From NCBI GenBank assembly GCA_933822405.4, contig CAKOGP040001869.1, positions 454,816 through 518,815 of the forward strand: a DNA stretch of 64,000 nucleotides, given 5' to 3'. Made by a program: the position numbers and the translations under genes. The notes below the pieces were generated by a model that had not been told where the DNA came from, did not search any database, and saw only the letters and a list, made by a program, of their open reading frames with translations. The stretch comes from Cylindrotheca closterium. Its lineage: Eukaryota; Bacillariophyta; Bacillariophyceae; Bacillariales; Bacillariaceae. This document shows, one piece after another, positions 20,821 through 32,288 of this stretch; within the stretch, counting starts at the first letter, position 1; each line of letters opens with the position of its first letter.

Positions 20821-23800
20821 ATGGCCGAAGTAGACGTCGATCGGTTTTACGATCGCCTTGACAAGCTACATTCGCACTTTATCAAGCACAAGTGAGTTAT
20901 TGGTCCACGACGTGATCCACAAATGGTTCTATGGCGCAAATTTTCAATTTCATTTCATTGTTTCTGACCCTCCATGTTGCTCTTTTTTTTCTTTTTTCTT
21001 TCCTCGTCATTTATTTGTTTATTTGTCTATTTACCTATTTGTCTTTTTGTCTATTTGTCTTTTTACCTGTTTATTTGGTGTTGTCATTGGGATATTCATG
21101 ACATCCAAAACACTATTCATTCATAATTACCCGACCAATCAATGCCATTAGAACCTATTGGGGGAGTGCCAAGAGTTTGTCGCTGCACCGCGGAAACTTG
21201 AACGACGATGATCCATACGCCAAGTCGGTAGTCTTGCACCAATGGCTCTTTGGGTACGAGTTGCCCGACACGATTTGCGTCTTGACCAACGATGCCACTC
21301 TGATGGTCTTGGCCACCAAAAAGAAGTGCGAATTTCTTCGGCCCGTGGTGGGAAAGAATGACAAGTTTACAGTCCAGCTACTACTAAGAAACAAGGAGGA
21401 TGGAAATGCCGAAAATTATCAAAAGCTGCTCGATATTTCCCAAAAAGGAGGTGACGCCGATAATAAGAAAATTGGAGCCTTGCTAAAGGAAAGAGAATAC
21501 AACAAGTCGAACGGTTCCCTCTTGGGACCCTACGAAGAGTTTTTGGATAAACAAGAAGATGTTGAATTGGTGGACATTGCACCTGCCTTGACCTTGGTAA
21601 TGGCCGCCAAGGATGAGTTTGAATGGGATCTCATGAAGAAATCGAGCGTCTTGTCCAACAAGGTCATGAAACACGGGTTTGTCAAGAGACTCGAAGAAAT
21701 CATTGAAGAAGAAAAGAAAATTACACACGAAGACTTTGCCACCCAAATTGAAGCCATTTTGGAGGATCCCAACAAGATCAAGCTAAATGTTCCGCAATCG
21801 GACGTTGGGTGCTGCTACTTTCCCATTGTCCAATCTGGAGGAACCTATGACCTAAAGGTTTCGGCACAGTCGACCAGCAAGCCATTGTCACACGATATCA
21901 TTACCGTATCCATGGGTGCCCGATACAAACTGTATTGCAGTAACATTTGCCGAACCTTTTTGGTGGATCCCCCGAAGGCTGTCTCCTCGAACTACGAAAC
22001 GTTGTTGGAAATGCAAGAAGCTTGCATCAAGGTCATGCAGGCGGGCAATCAACTAAAGATGGTCTACAAGGCGGCAGTCAAGTTCCTCAAGGAAAATGAT
22101 CACGAGGAATTGATTGAGAAATTGCCAAAGAATCTTGGATTCTGTCAAGGTTTGGATTTCCGCGATTCTACCTTGACGTTGACTGCGAAGAATAATACCA
22201 CCTTCAAGCCAGGAATGGTCTTTTGTTTGATTGTTGGATTTCAAGACTTGGAACTCAAGGAAAAGGATGTTGAGAACACACCATCTGCTAGTCCCGTAAG
22301 TGAATGAATGAATGAGGAAGGAGTGTACTAAGTACTTGGCATGTGTTGCGTTGCATTTGCATTGCATTGCATCTGTTCATTGATTTCTAACCTTGTTTAC
22401 CTTATCAACTTGTTTCTTCCATTTCACCCGTACATGTGTATGCGTGCAGATCAAGACAATCAAAACATATGCGCTCCAGGTGGGAGATATGGTGAGCATT
22501 TCCAAGGGCAAGTCGGCCGAAGTGTTGACCAAGATGGGAAAAAGCATCACCGATATTGCCTACAACGTCAATGATGAAGATGATGGGAGCGATGACGACG
22601 AATCCAATGACGATGATGATGATGATGATGGGGACGAGTCTGACCCGGATGCGGCTCTGGCCAAAAAACTGTCACAACAGCAAGATGGGGCGTCTGGTAG
22701 ACGTTCTCGCCGTCTAGCACAGGGAAACACTCAGAATGCGGAGGCTGCAGAAACTACTGCGGAACGAGAGAGACGGCAGATTCGACTCATGATTCGAAGG
22801 AACGAGGAGCGAGTCCGAGAGATTGCACGAGACAATGCAAAGAATAGAGGCAAAAAGGGGGAAGAAGAAATGGCAGAAGAATTGGAGACTTACAAAAGTC
22901 CAAGAGATTATCCAGGGAATGTACAACCCAATCAAGTCAAGGTGGATATGGTCAACCAATGTGTCATCCTTCCCATCTTTGGAAATCCAATTCCCTTTCA
23001 TATCACCACCATCAAGAATGTCGTCTTGCCAGATCCAGACAATGCAACACTGTTGAGAATAAATTTTTACACGGCTGGAATGGCGGTTGGTAAAGATGCC
23101 CCAGCCAACATTGCCAAGCTAGTCCAAAAGTATGCCCCATATGCTTCCTTTGTTCGTGAATTGACATTCCGAAGTTTGGATGGTCACAATCTAGTACAGG
23201 TGAGTTGGAAATAAATTTGTGATGGGACAACCGGGCGGCCACATTGACGAACTTGTTGATTGACTGACTTGTTTCGTGACCCTTTTCTCTCCAGGCATTC
23301 CGTCAAATCTCCGAGTTGCGAAAGAGATCTAGAGCCAGAGAAATCCAAGAAATTGAAGAAGCCAACCTTGTCGAACAAGAAAAGCTTGTGCGAACCAAGA
23401 ATGAAAGAGTTCCAAGATTGTCTGACCTCACCATGCGTCCCGTATTTGCCGGAAGAAAGACACAAGGAAACTTGGAGGCACACACCAATGGTTTGCGATT
23501 TATTTCCACACGAAGAGAAATCGTTGACATCATGTACAACAACATTAAGTACGCCATATTCCAACCATGTGAAAACGAAATCATGGTTCTTATTCATTTC
23601 CATTTGAGAAATCCAATCATGGTTGGTAGCAAGAAACACGTCAATGTCCAATTCTTTACGGAAGTTGTCGAATCCAGTCAGGCTGTCGATAATGGACGTC
23701 GCAGTATGTACGATCCCGATGAGATGGATGACGAACAAAGAGAGCGCCAACTCCGAAAGAGACTCAACCAAGCCTTCAAGGATTTTTGCAAGAAGGTCGA

Positions 23801-24599
23801 TGCCGTGGCTAAGAAGAATGGCTATCGTCTGGAATTTGATATTCCGTATCGGGATCTAGGATTCACTGGAAACCCACACAAGGAGATGGTGCAACTTCTA
23901 CCTACACTAAACTGTTTGGTGAACTTGACAGAAACCCCGTTCTTTGTCGTCGATCTTGACCATGTGGATCACGTACACTTTGAGCGTGTCCACTCGATGA
24001 GTAAGGCCTTTGATGTCATCCTCATCAACAAGGATTTCACCAAGATGCCCCAACGTATCGATATGATTCCAAATGGAGACAAGGATGGTATTCAGGACTG
24101 GCTGACAGATATGGAAATCACCTATACCGAAGGTCCAATGAATCTGAACTGGAAGCAAATCCTTAGCGCAGCCAAGGACGACGACCGATTCTACATGAGT
24201 ACTGAAGACGACGAAGTCACTGAGAAGGATGCTGGCTGGGAGATTCTTCGAATGTTTGGGCGGGACGATGAAGAGGACGACGATGACGATGATGAAGATT
24301 CTGAATTCGGCCAAGAAAGTCTTCCATCCGCGGAGGAAGAAGAATCAGAAGAAGAGAACTTTGACTCTGTGTCTGAAGAAGAGTCTGACTTCGATGGTGA
24401 TGAAGAACTGGAAGAACAAGGAATGGACTGGGACGAAATGGAAGTCCAGGCCGCTGCTGACGATAAGAGAACGCGCCGAACTGGAGGAGAGGAAGTGGTA
24501 CAGCCACCGACACGAAAGCGTCGGCCAGCCCAACGCAGTTCTGGTGGGGGGCAGAGACGCCCAAGCAGTTCTGGTGGGGGAAAGAGACGCAGACGTTGA
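20821..24599 (+). CDS. SPT16: FACT complex subunit SPT16
   Basis: Four exons (20821-20891, 21152-22295, 22450-23199, 23295-24599) give 1089 residues, close to yeast and animal SPT16. SPT16 with its partner handles H2A-H2B during transcription and replication. In order: the N-lobe and the catalytically dead aminopeptidase-like domain (about 1-430); the middle domain starting past an acidic linker; the tandem PH/Rtt106-like domain (about 650-900, with GNLEAHTNGLRF and NNIKYAIFQPCENEIMVLIHFHL); and the acidic C-tail from about residue 979. The acidic tail is followed by an Arg/Lys-rich end (TRKRRP and GKRRRR) that could act as a nuclear signal. Intron 1 holds a pyrimidine-rich repeat (about 21005-21078). 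Confidence 0.97.
21005..21078 (+). repeat. TATTTGTC-type pyrimidine-rich repeat in SPT16 intron 1
   Basis: Repeated TATTTGTC, TTTTTGTC and TATTTACC units inside the first intron, upstream of its acceptor at 21151. Confidence 0.75.
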
Positions 24600-24647
24600 T
24601 TGTAGCATAATAATAACACAATCATTATAAACTGCTCTGCTCTGTTG

Positions 24648-27600
24648 CTATATCGATCCAGAAGACTCAGTGGGTTCTTCTTCCAGCGATTTTACGATAG
24701 TACCGCTCAAGACGATCAGACTGTGAATCTTCACTCTTTCATCTTTCGCTATCTCCGCACTAGCAGCCAGACTCAACAAACGGAGTCCAAATAAGTGTGT
24801 ACTACCGACCGGGACATCCAAAATGGCTCCATCAACCAAAGGGTCCGACTCTTCGGCCTTTTCACGAACCCAATCACACATATCGGCATCCAGGGATCCC
24901 ATGACGTTGCTCATATCGAAAGGACTTTCTTCACTCATCAAGTAATCCAAGCGGCGGCATATTATTTCAACACCGTCGTCACAGAAATGTTGGACGCTGA
25001 CTAATGAAGCACTCTTCGTCAGGACTTCGTCAACAACGTTGTCTTTCCCAAATTCGTACATCGATAGAAGAAAGAGCGTTCTGACGTTCACCATGTCAAA
25101 CTCCCAAAGTTCTGCCAAGCTCTCTACTTCACCGAGACTGAGTGTTTCCAAGCTCTGGCCTTCGTAGTTTCTCGCGTAAGTCACAATTGCTTCTTGCAAG
25201 AAAGAGTGTTGCTTTTGCTCTTCTTCTGGGTGAGAAACTGCGTTGTTGAACATCATCGATGGTGTAAACAAGTCATAGAATGATGGAATACATTGTGAAT
25301 GTGAAGAAATATTCTTCGAAAGCTTCAAAGCCTTGAGCAACATACGGTGAGCATCCAATGAACTTTCGAAAATGGCACGGTTTCTTCTAACGAGCCTCTT
25401 CAGAACAACACAGTCCCCAACGGGAGGCCAGGTCGACGAATCTTCCTCATAGTCTGTATCCCAGAGATCAATCCGTTCGCTTTCGTGCCATTTGATTTCT
25501 GCCAAAAGATCCAAAACGTAGGCAGCAATTTCATTGAATGTCTTCACCCATTCCGGGTCATGAAACAAGGGTGCAACGATCTCTTGTGATACCTCTTGTA
25601 CATCATCGAACCCCATCAATAGTGCGCGATACACGGGACGGATCCGACTCTGCCAGATGTCAAGGCGTAACGATGAAGCAATTCTCTTGTGTTCAACTGG
25701 GTCGATGGATTTCAACGCAATTAGTGCGGAATGGAGAACGGTCAAGTCCGCCGGGTTTTTGCCCCATCTGTGTGCCAAAAGAAGAGTACGATGTGCTACC
25801 AGCATATCCGGGATATTGAATGGCTTCAGAAATAGTAACATTGCCCCTAACCTATCGTCATCGTCGAAATCAACAAGATACTCCGCTCGTTCATCTTCGC
25901 TCAAGGCGCTCGAGAAACAAGATTTCTGCAGGACCTTGAATCGATCATCGCCTTCCTTTTTGGACGGATCGAATGAATGATTGCTGATGCGGCAAGCATT
26001 CTCTAGAGAAAGAATCTCGTCGTTGTTTTGTGTCATGGACAGCTCATCGCGAGCTAACCACTCAAAAACAGAGAAGTTATCACCTTTTTCTACAGCCTTG
26101 ATGGAGATAGGGCAGGCGCCGAGCTGTTGGCCATACAGGCGGAGAGACACAAATAGACATACTCGAAGTCTCCGAAGCAAGCTATCCCAGCTTCCCACTA
26201 TCGAGCGTCAACAATGGTTAGATTTTAAGCCGTGACATATGAGTCAGGACAACGACATCCACTCACCACTCGCATCCTTCGAAACCTTTCCATAGGTCTC
26301 ATCCTCCATTTCACTAGAAGCTTGGTATACAACTTCTCGGCAAAGTGTTGCTAGCCAAAATACCCGCACCAACTCCTCTGAACTGCTGCAATAGTCATAA
26401 AGCGATTGCATTGGCGGGGTATTCTTCTCCGCAGCCTTTGTTATTTGAGGCACTGCAAGTTCCTTTAGCCATCGATTCGCCGGTGAATCCTTGGCAAATA
26501 TCGACTTTGTAGTAGAATCTTTAATGGAAAGAGAAGTGAACCATTCTCCGAAACACTGTTTTCATTTGAGTGAGGACAATGGATGGGCTTAATCAAATTG
26601 TAAGTATTCGGAACGTACCTTGAGCAGATAATCGTGGTCCTTCCCAATCCCAAGCGCGTCAAACAATTGGTTTACAACCTTAAACGAAAAGACGTCACCA
26701 AGCAGTGGTTTGAAAATTCTAATCAAGATTTCTTTTCGAGTCTTGGAGCTATCACTCAAATAGACCTTGTACCCCCCACGCTTCAAATCATACAGAGCTT
26801 CCATCCAATCTTTGGGAGGCACACAAGCCGCTGCAAATGCATGAAAGTGAAGGGGTTCTTTGGGGCTCTCGAGACAATCATCGTCTACCAATCGCTTGGT
26901 GATCTTTTCGTAGGTTGCCGTCCAACCGGCAGCTTCCACACTCCACATGGAGGGAGCGGCCAATTCCAAAGTCGCCTCGCTCTCGTCACGTTGCACTTCG
27001 TATCGGTGAAGAGCATCGTATGCGGCAGAAATCTGAAAACAAAGAAAAATTTAAAGAATGAGAATGAATTCTTGGACCTGCAGAGCATTGTTATCCATTC
27101 TTCGTACCTGAGTGTAATAAGCAATCTTAAAAGCAAGCCTTTGAATATGTGGGTTCGATTCCGCCTCTTTTCCACCAGCACTAATGGCTTCGTCCAGCTT
27201 TTGTTCGCAGTATGATACGGCCAACTTTTGAAAGGTAGATCCTTCCACTCCCATTCTTCCTCCCAACGTTGGCGCCTTGGCCACAATATCCAAAATTGTA
27301 CTCAAATCCTCAATCGAATCAATTTTCTCCAATGCTCGAAAGACATCTCCAGATTCACATTCTACATTGGTTTCGTCCAAGAGTTGCTTCAAGTGATTTA
27401 ACTTTCTGGATGCATCTTGTGTGGATTTGTGATGTGGAGAATCAGGAGGAAGCAACGAGGACCGCGATCTGGAGGTAAGGTTGCCAGTCTGTTCGGATTC
27501 GGAAAATTCAATCTTTTGGATCTTGTTCAATGGCGAATGAGGGACATTGGAATGGACAATGTAACAGTTCGAGACATATCCTTCACTGGTCAGCTCTCGA

Positions 27601-29516
27601 CTACAGATGAGTTGCGCATCTCGCGCCACTTGAATGGTCTTGACTCGTGGACCGTGACGTGTTCGGTACACTTCGATCACCTTGCGTTGCCGTGAATGAA
27701 TCACCAAGTACAGGACTTTGTTTTTGAGCCAAGGTGTTTCCGAGGTACTGCGAGGATACTGAATCCAATGACAAACAGAATCACGAAAGCCCTTCCACAT
27801 TCGAATGATTTGTTTGGTGGCCAGATCCACCAGAGACACTCGACCCAATGTGTCGGCAATCGCTGCCAAATCTCCTTCTGGATCAATGGTGCAGTAAATG
27901 ATTTGCCGAGGAGGATCATGAATTTCATACCCAGCATAGAGTTTGACGGGATCTAGATTCATGTCGGGAAAGGGAACGCTGGGATCCCACGGTTCCTTGT
28001 AGTCTGCTGCTGCCTGGGTTACGTCCTCGGCCGGATCAGGGGTAGGTTTCTTCTTGGTGGTCGAGGACCCAAAGACACTACCAAAGATTCCTCCAATCAC
28101 ACTCCCAACAATACCATATTCCTCCTCTTCTGGCACATCCTCTAGCATGTCATCATTGTGAATCCGACTTTCAAATTGATCTTCCGATGTATAAAATGCC
28201 AAAGTAGGAAATACGTCGGCCATATGACCACTGCAATAGACGGCTGCCTCGTAAACTTCGTCTTGATATTCGTCCAACTTCTCGTCCTCTGCCGTTGGAT
28301 GATCAAATTCCGGTCGTTTCCACGCTGGAAATGGTGCCAGTGGCGATGGATGGTACTTGGGCAGTGGAATGTAAGTTACGGTCGAGTCCGGCATGGGCGG
28401 CAACATGGCCTTCCACTTGACTAGTGGTTCCCCCAAGACTTGCGCTAGTTGTTGTTGCTGCAAATCAGATTCCAAATGCTTTTGCCACACGGACGGAAAA
28501 AAGCCAGCATGGTGCAATCGAATGGCCGTCCCATCGCCAAAGGAAATCCACACATGGGTACGAGGCCGTCCCTCCCTCCACAGATTGTAGGCCACGAGCG
28601 TCGTGACTCCACCGGAGGGTTCAAAGGGAACAACAGCCTTGTGTTCCGAGGTATTGTCCAGACCGCTGCTACTGCTGTGCGTCAAGCTTCGTCTCCTGGT
28701 AGTTGTGGTGGATGATGCCTTCTTGGGCTTCTTTTTCGTTTGCTGTTGTTGGAGTTTGGTCAGTCTTGAAGTTGGTAGTGGTTCAAAATAGGTTCGTTCT
28801 TCCGGGCCCACAAAGAATTTGCGCCTCTCCAAAACCAACGCGTGTGGCTTGACAGAGAATTCAATGGAAATGACTCGGTTTTCTCGGGTTCCCACGACGA
28901 TCGCCAAGCGTGGTGACGGTGCCTTGAGGGACATGCCACCGCTCATCAACGTGGATGTTACTACGGAAGAATCTGTTCCTACATTGGTAGGGGACGGACT
29001 TGGCGATGGTTGACCGTCACTTTCGTCGTCGTTTTCGCTCAGCGTTAGCTTGTCTCTTGAAGAATAAAACTGGCTGTAAAACAAATCTCCATCTTCACTA
29101 TTGTTGCTAGCTCGTCTATTCAATGGACGACTATCGTTCATTTTCAGGCCAGTATCCCTGGCCGTCAATTGCAAGTGTTCCAAGGGCATTAGAGTCGCAC
29201 AGGTAATTTGATCGTCTCCTGGAATCACCAACACCTCGACGGGTGTCCCAGTTCGACCTGGAGCTTCTTGTACCAATTGAGCCGATATACACCGCTTGGA
29301 AACTGCCATGAGCACATGCAACGGCAATTCTTGGCCTTCTTTCGAAGGATCCGGGATCCTGGTCATGTACAATTGAGGGTTTGTAGTGTGTCCAAAGTCG
29401 TCCAGCGCGTGGGTGGGAAGGTAATTCTCGAGCATTGACACATGTCCGAGGACTTGGGACGCGTCAATGCTGCTCTTTGTTTTACTGGCATCGCTATTGC
29501 TATTTGCATCGGGCAT
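24648..29516 (-). CDS. Rab3 GTPase-activating protein non-catalytic (RAB3GAP2)-like
   Basis: Four exons (27108-29516, 26619-27032, 26267-26504, 24648-26197) give 1536 residues. The N-terminal half fits the RAB3GAP2_N beta-propeller-like domain: VVPFEPSGGVTTLVAYNLW, ISFGDGTAIRLHHAGFFPSVW, and above all DPEGDLAAIADTLGRVSLVD, IIRMWKGFRDSVCHWIQ and VIEVYRTRHGPRVKTI, which I take as diagnostic. The C-terminal half is helical and less conserved. In animals the protein pairs with RAB3GAP1 to act on Rab3 and as exchange factor for Rab18. The start is uncertain: the frame is open to 29711 without an ATG, so an upstream exon may exist. The stop lies 48 bases from the SPT16 stop. Confidence 0.72.
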
Positions 29517-29817
29517 TCTTGAAGCCAGTGCTGTCTTTGTTGCGTGCAATTCAATGAATGACACGGATGTGTCAAGTTTGAACTTGCTTTTGACAATAGG
29601 AACTTGCTTGATGGCGGAGCCGGAATTCTGGCAAACGTGTGATTTTGAATATTGAGGGTAAGGAATACTTGGGGGAATTTTCCTGTATTTAGGGTCAATC
29701 CAAACTCCCAAGAAATGCGTCCGTCCCGTGTCGGCGCAAATAAAACAAAAAACACATCTCCTCTTTCTGATATTGGCAGAGCATACTGTACTTACTTTTA
29801 CCGCATCTTGCTTGACA
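29517..29817. other. Spacer between RAB3GAP2-like and U2AF2-like genes
   Basis: Divergent 5' region of at most 301 bases. Bases 29517-29711 stay open in the RAB3GAP2-like frame and may be coding, which would leave about 106 bases as promoter. Confidence 0.4.
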
Positions 29818-31071
29818 ATGTCTTACTATCAAAGTCAGGGACGCGACCGTTCTAGGTCCAGAGAACGAGATATACCAGGTGGTGGTATGTCGCCAATGGC
29901 TATGGCCAATCTTACATCCTTTTCCCCTGTGGGTGGAATGGTGAGAGCTTTTGGCTTGTTTGTATTTTAATCCAAGCTCGTTCACTCGCTCGGCATGTGT
30001 CTAACTTTCCCGTCATTTTGTTTTGCTCAGGGAAACTCGGCACAAGAAAAGATCAATCGCGAACTCTTTGTGGGCAACACACCTCCAGGGACTACCGAAC
30101 TCTTATTGCTGCACTTTCTCAATGCCGCAGTGAGGCGGGTCAAAATAGTACAACCCCACGAAACGCCCATTCTAAATTGCCGCGTCAACTCCAAGTTCGC
30201 CTTTATCGAATTGACCAGCGCAGACGTGGCTAACAAAGTGTTGAATATCAATGGAATTCCCTTCTTGGGCGCCGTCCTCAAAGTGAGTCGGCCTTCCAAA
30301 TACGTAGGACCTCACACTCCGGCCAAATCTTGGCAAGAATTGACGGGACAATCGTTGCCCACTGGAGCCGTACTAGACGCCGAGCAAGAAAAGATTAGTC
30401 GAGAACTCTTTGTAGGAAATACCACACCAGAAATGTCCGAAAGCATGTTGGTGGAATTTTTGGGCAATGCGATGGAACAAGTGGGATTGAATGCCATGGC
30501 AGGGAATCCCATCAATGCCTGCCGTGTTTCGGGAAAGTTTGCATTTATTGAATTAAGAACGGCTCAAGAGGCTGCTAACGCATTGAACTTGAACAATATA
30601 CCATTCATGGGCGCCCAACTACGAGTGGGCCGACCTTCCAAATGGACTGGACCACCGGATCATCATGGCAATTGGGAAGACATTTTGGCCAAGTACATGT
30701 CTGGGGAACTTCAATTGGGAGCTGCGGCGGCTGGAGGTGGTGCCCCTCCTGTTTCCGCCCCGCCACCGCTTAGCTTGGCCACCCGAGTGGTCGAATTGCA
30801 AAACATGTTGACAGACAACGATTTGGTCAACGAAGACGAGTACAATGATATCCTGGAAGACACTAGAGAAGAGTGCGGACAATTTGGTCAATTGATATCT
30901 CTGCACATCCCCAGGAAGGGAGAAGCTGGGGCTACCAAAATTTATTTGGAATATGGTTCGAACGAAGACGCAGCCAAGGCGATTGCCGGTTTGGAGGGCA
31001 GAACCTTTGATGGGCGAAAGGTTTTGGCTGCCTTTTTTGATGAGGCCAAGTTTGCCAAGAAGGAATTCTAG
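29818..31071 (+). CDS. U2AF large subunit-like splicing factor
   Basis: Two exons (29818-29940 and 30031-31071) give 387 residues. A very short RS segment (GRDRSRSRERD, residues 8-18) is followed by two RRMs (about 48-140 and 148-240) and a C-terminal UHM-like RRM (about 280-385). RRM1 (RELFVGNTPPGTTELLL, then KFAFIEL and FLGAVLKVSRPSKY) and RRM2 (RELFVGNTTPEMSESML, KFAFIEL, FMGAQLRVGRPSKW) follow the U2AF2 pattern, and the C-terminal segment ends in GLEGRTFDGRKVLAAFFDE. U2AF2 binds the polypyrimidine tract and hands the branch site to SF1/SF3B. The two RRMs are unusually alike, and the UHM lacks the usual long linker. Alternative: a Prp24- or Puf60-type relative. Confidence 0.78.
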
Positions 31072-31383
31072 AATCTAACACGCAACCAAAACACCATTTC
31101 TAGCATCGTGTATAATATTGACTACCCGAACTTCACTTCTGGAATTGATCCACATTCGTAGTCTGGACAATACAGTATCGTGCTTTAGTGCAAAAGTCTT
31201 CAGAAGTACTAGGTCAGTTGCCACAACTGAACTGATTAAGTCGACTACACAGACTGCCACTCATTCATTGTTGTCTTGACAAGAACAACAAAACACCATC
31301 CAACTTCAAAGAACTTGGGTCTCTTACCGCCAATCTAGTAGTGTCAAATAGAAAGCAGAAGCTTTTATATAATATATCGTGCC
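31072..31383. other. Intergenic region
   Basis: Spacer between two genes on the same strand; I see no distinct element in it. A TATA-like stretch (TTTTATATAATATA) lies at about 31363-31376, just before the next start. Confidence 0.4.
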
Positions 31384-32127
31384 ATGGCCAAGAAGAAAAC
31401 ACAAGGAACAAAGGCTGGAAAACGAGTAGCTTCCAAGAAGCCAGTGGCCAAGAACAAAACAAGTACAGCCAAGCCTTCCAGCAACAATATGAACGATTGG
31501 ATCTCGTCTCTAGCCAAAGAAGCTACCTCTTCCGAGAGCACTAAAGTAATGTCCAAGGAAGATCGTATACGGAAACGTGCCGCCAAAAAAGCCAAACGAC
31601 AAGAAGCACAGGAACTGAAACAACAATCCCAATCATCAAACAGCATGGCAAATTCGAAACCAGCAGCAGCCCCAGTTTCGCAACAGAAAATCCAAGCAGC
31701 CTTTACCAAACGCCGCATGCGACAACTTGTGACCATTCTCGAAACTGTTCGCAATAATTACAACCAACGATCAAAAAAGGACTTGCCGCGACCCTTTGAA
31801 GCGCCAGCCTTCAAGAAACGGAAAACAAAGGGTTGGAGTAAAGACACCATTCAACCACGAACAAGTGATTACGCGGGCATTGGATTGGCGCGGGACTCCC
31901 TTTTCATTTCCTTCAAGGAGCCCTCCTTCTTTCCCAGTCTAGAAGAGGAGTTTAAAGAACATATTCCGGGATTCTTTGGCAAACAACGGACCAAGGCAAT
32001 GAAACGACAGTTGGACAAGGACATGTTGTGGAAAAAGATGGCAGACAAGGACAAAATGAACAAGAAATTTAAAAACATGACACCTGACCAACGAGTGGAA
32101 GCAATGTTAGAGGCGGGAATGTTATGA
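31384..32127 (+). CDS. Basic Lys-rich protein of unknown function
   Basis: A single exon of 247 residues with an ATG in a CCATGGC context. The first 100 residues are Lys/Ala/Ser/Gln-rich with nuclear-signal-like runs (KKKTQGTKAGKR; RIRKRAAKKAKR). A more ordered half follows: KRRMRQLVTILETVRNNY, RTSDYAGIGLARDSLFISF, and a helical SLEEEFKEHIPGFFGKQRTK with a Lys/Met-rich end. I do not recognise the family. Composition suggests a nucleolar or ribosome-biogenesis protein, which is inference only. Confidence 0.65.
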   Translation: MAKKKTQGTKAGKRVASKKPVAKNKTSTAKPSSNNMNDWISSLAKEATSSESTKVMSKEDRIRKRAAKKAKRQEAQELKQQSQSSNSMANSKPAAAPVSQQKIQAAFTKRRMRQLVTILETVRNNYNQRSKKDLPRPFEAPAFKKRKTKGWSKDTIQPRTSDYAGIGLARDSLFISFKEPSFFPSLEEEFKEHIPGFFGKQRTKAMKRQLDKDMLWKKMADKDKMNKKFKNMTPDQRVEAMLEAGML

Positions 32128-32288
32128 TAAATAGACAAATGTAAGATAAACCAATTCGTCATTCTATACAGATAATACATGATCGAGTATGAAACCAGGA
32201 CATTCTCATCATTTGTAGGAAGATTGAACCTGTCTATTAAAATAGTGAAGCAAGTTTAATCTTTGAGAACTGTGACCATTAGTGTTTC

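Noticed and set aside
24191..24625. Minus-strand Ser-rich frames at the SPT16 tail
   Set aside because: Shadow of the SPT16 acidic C-terminus.
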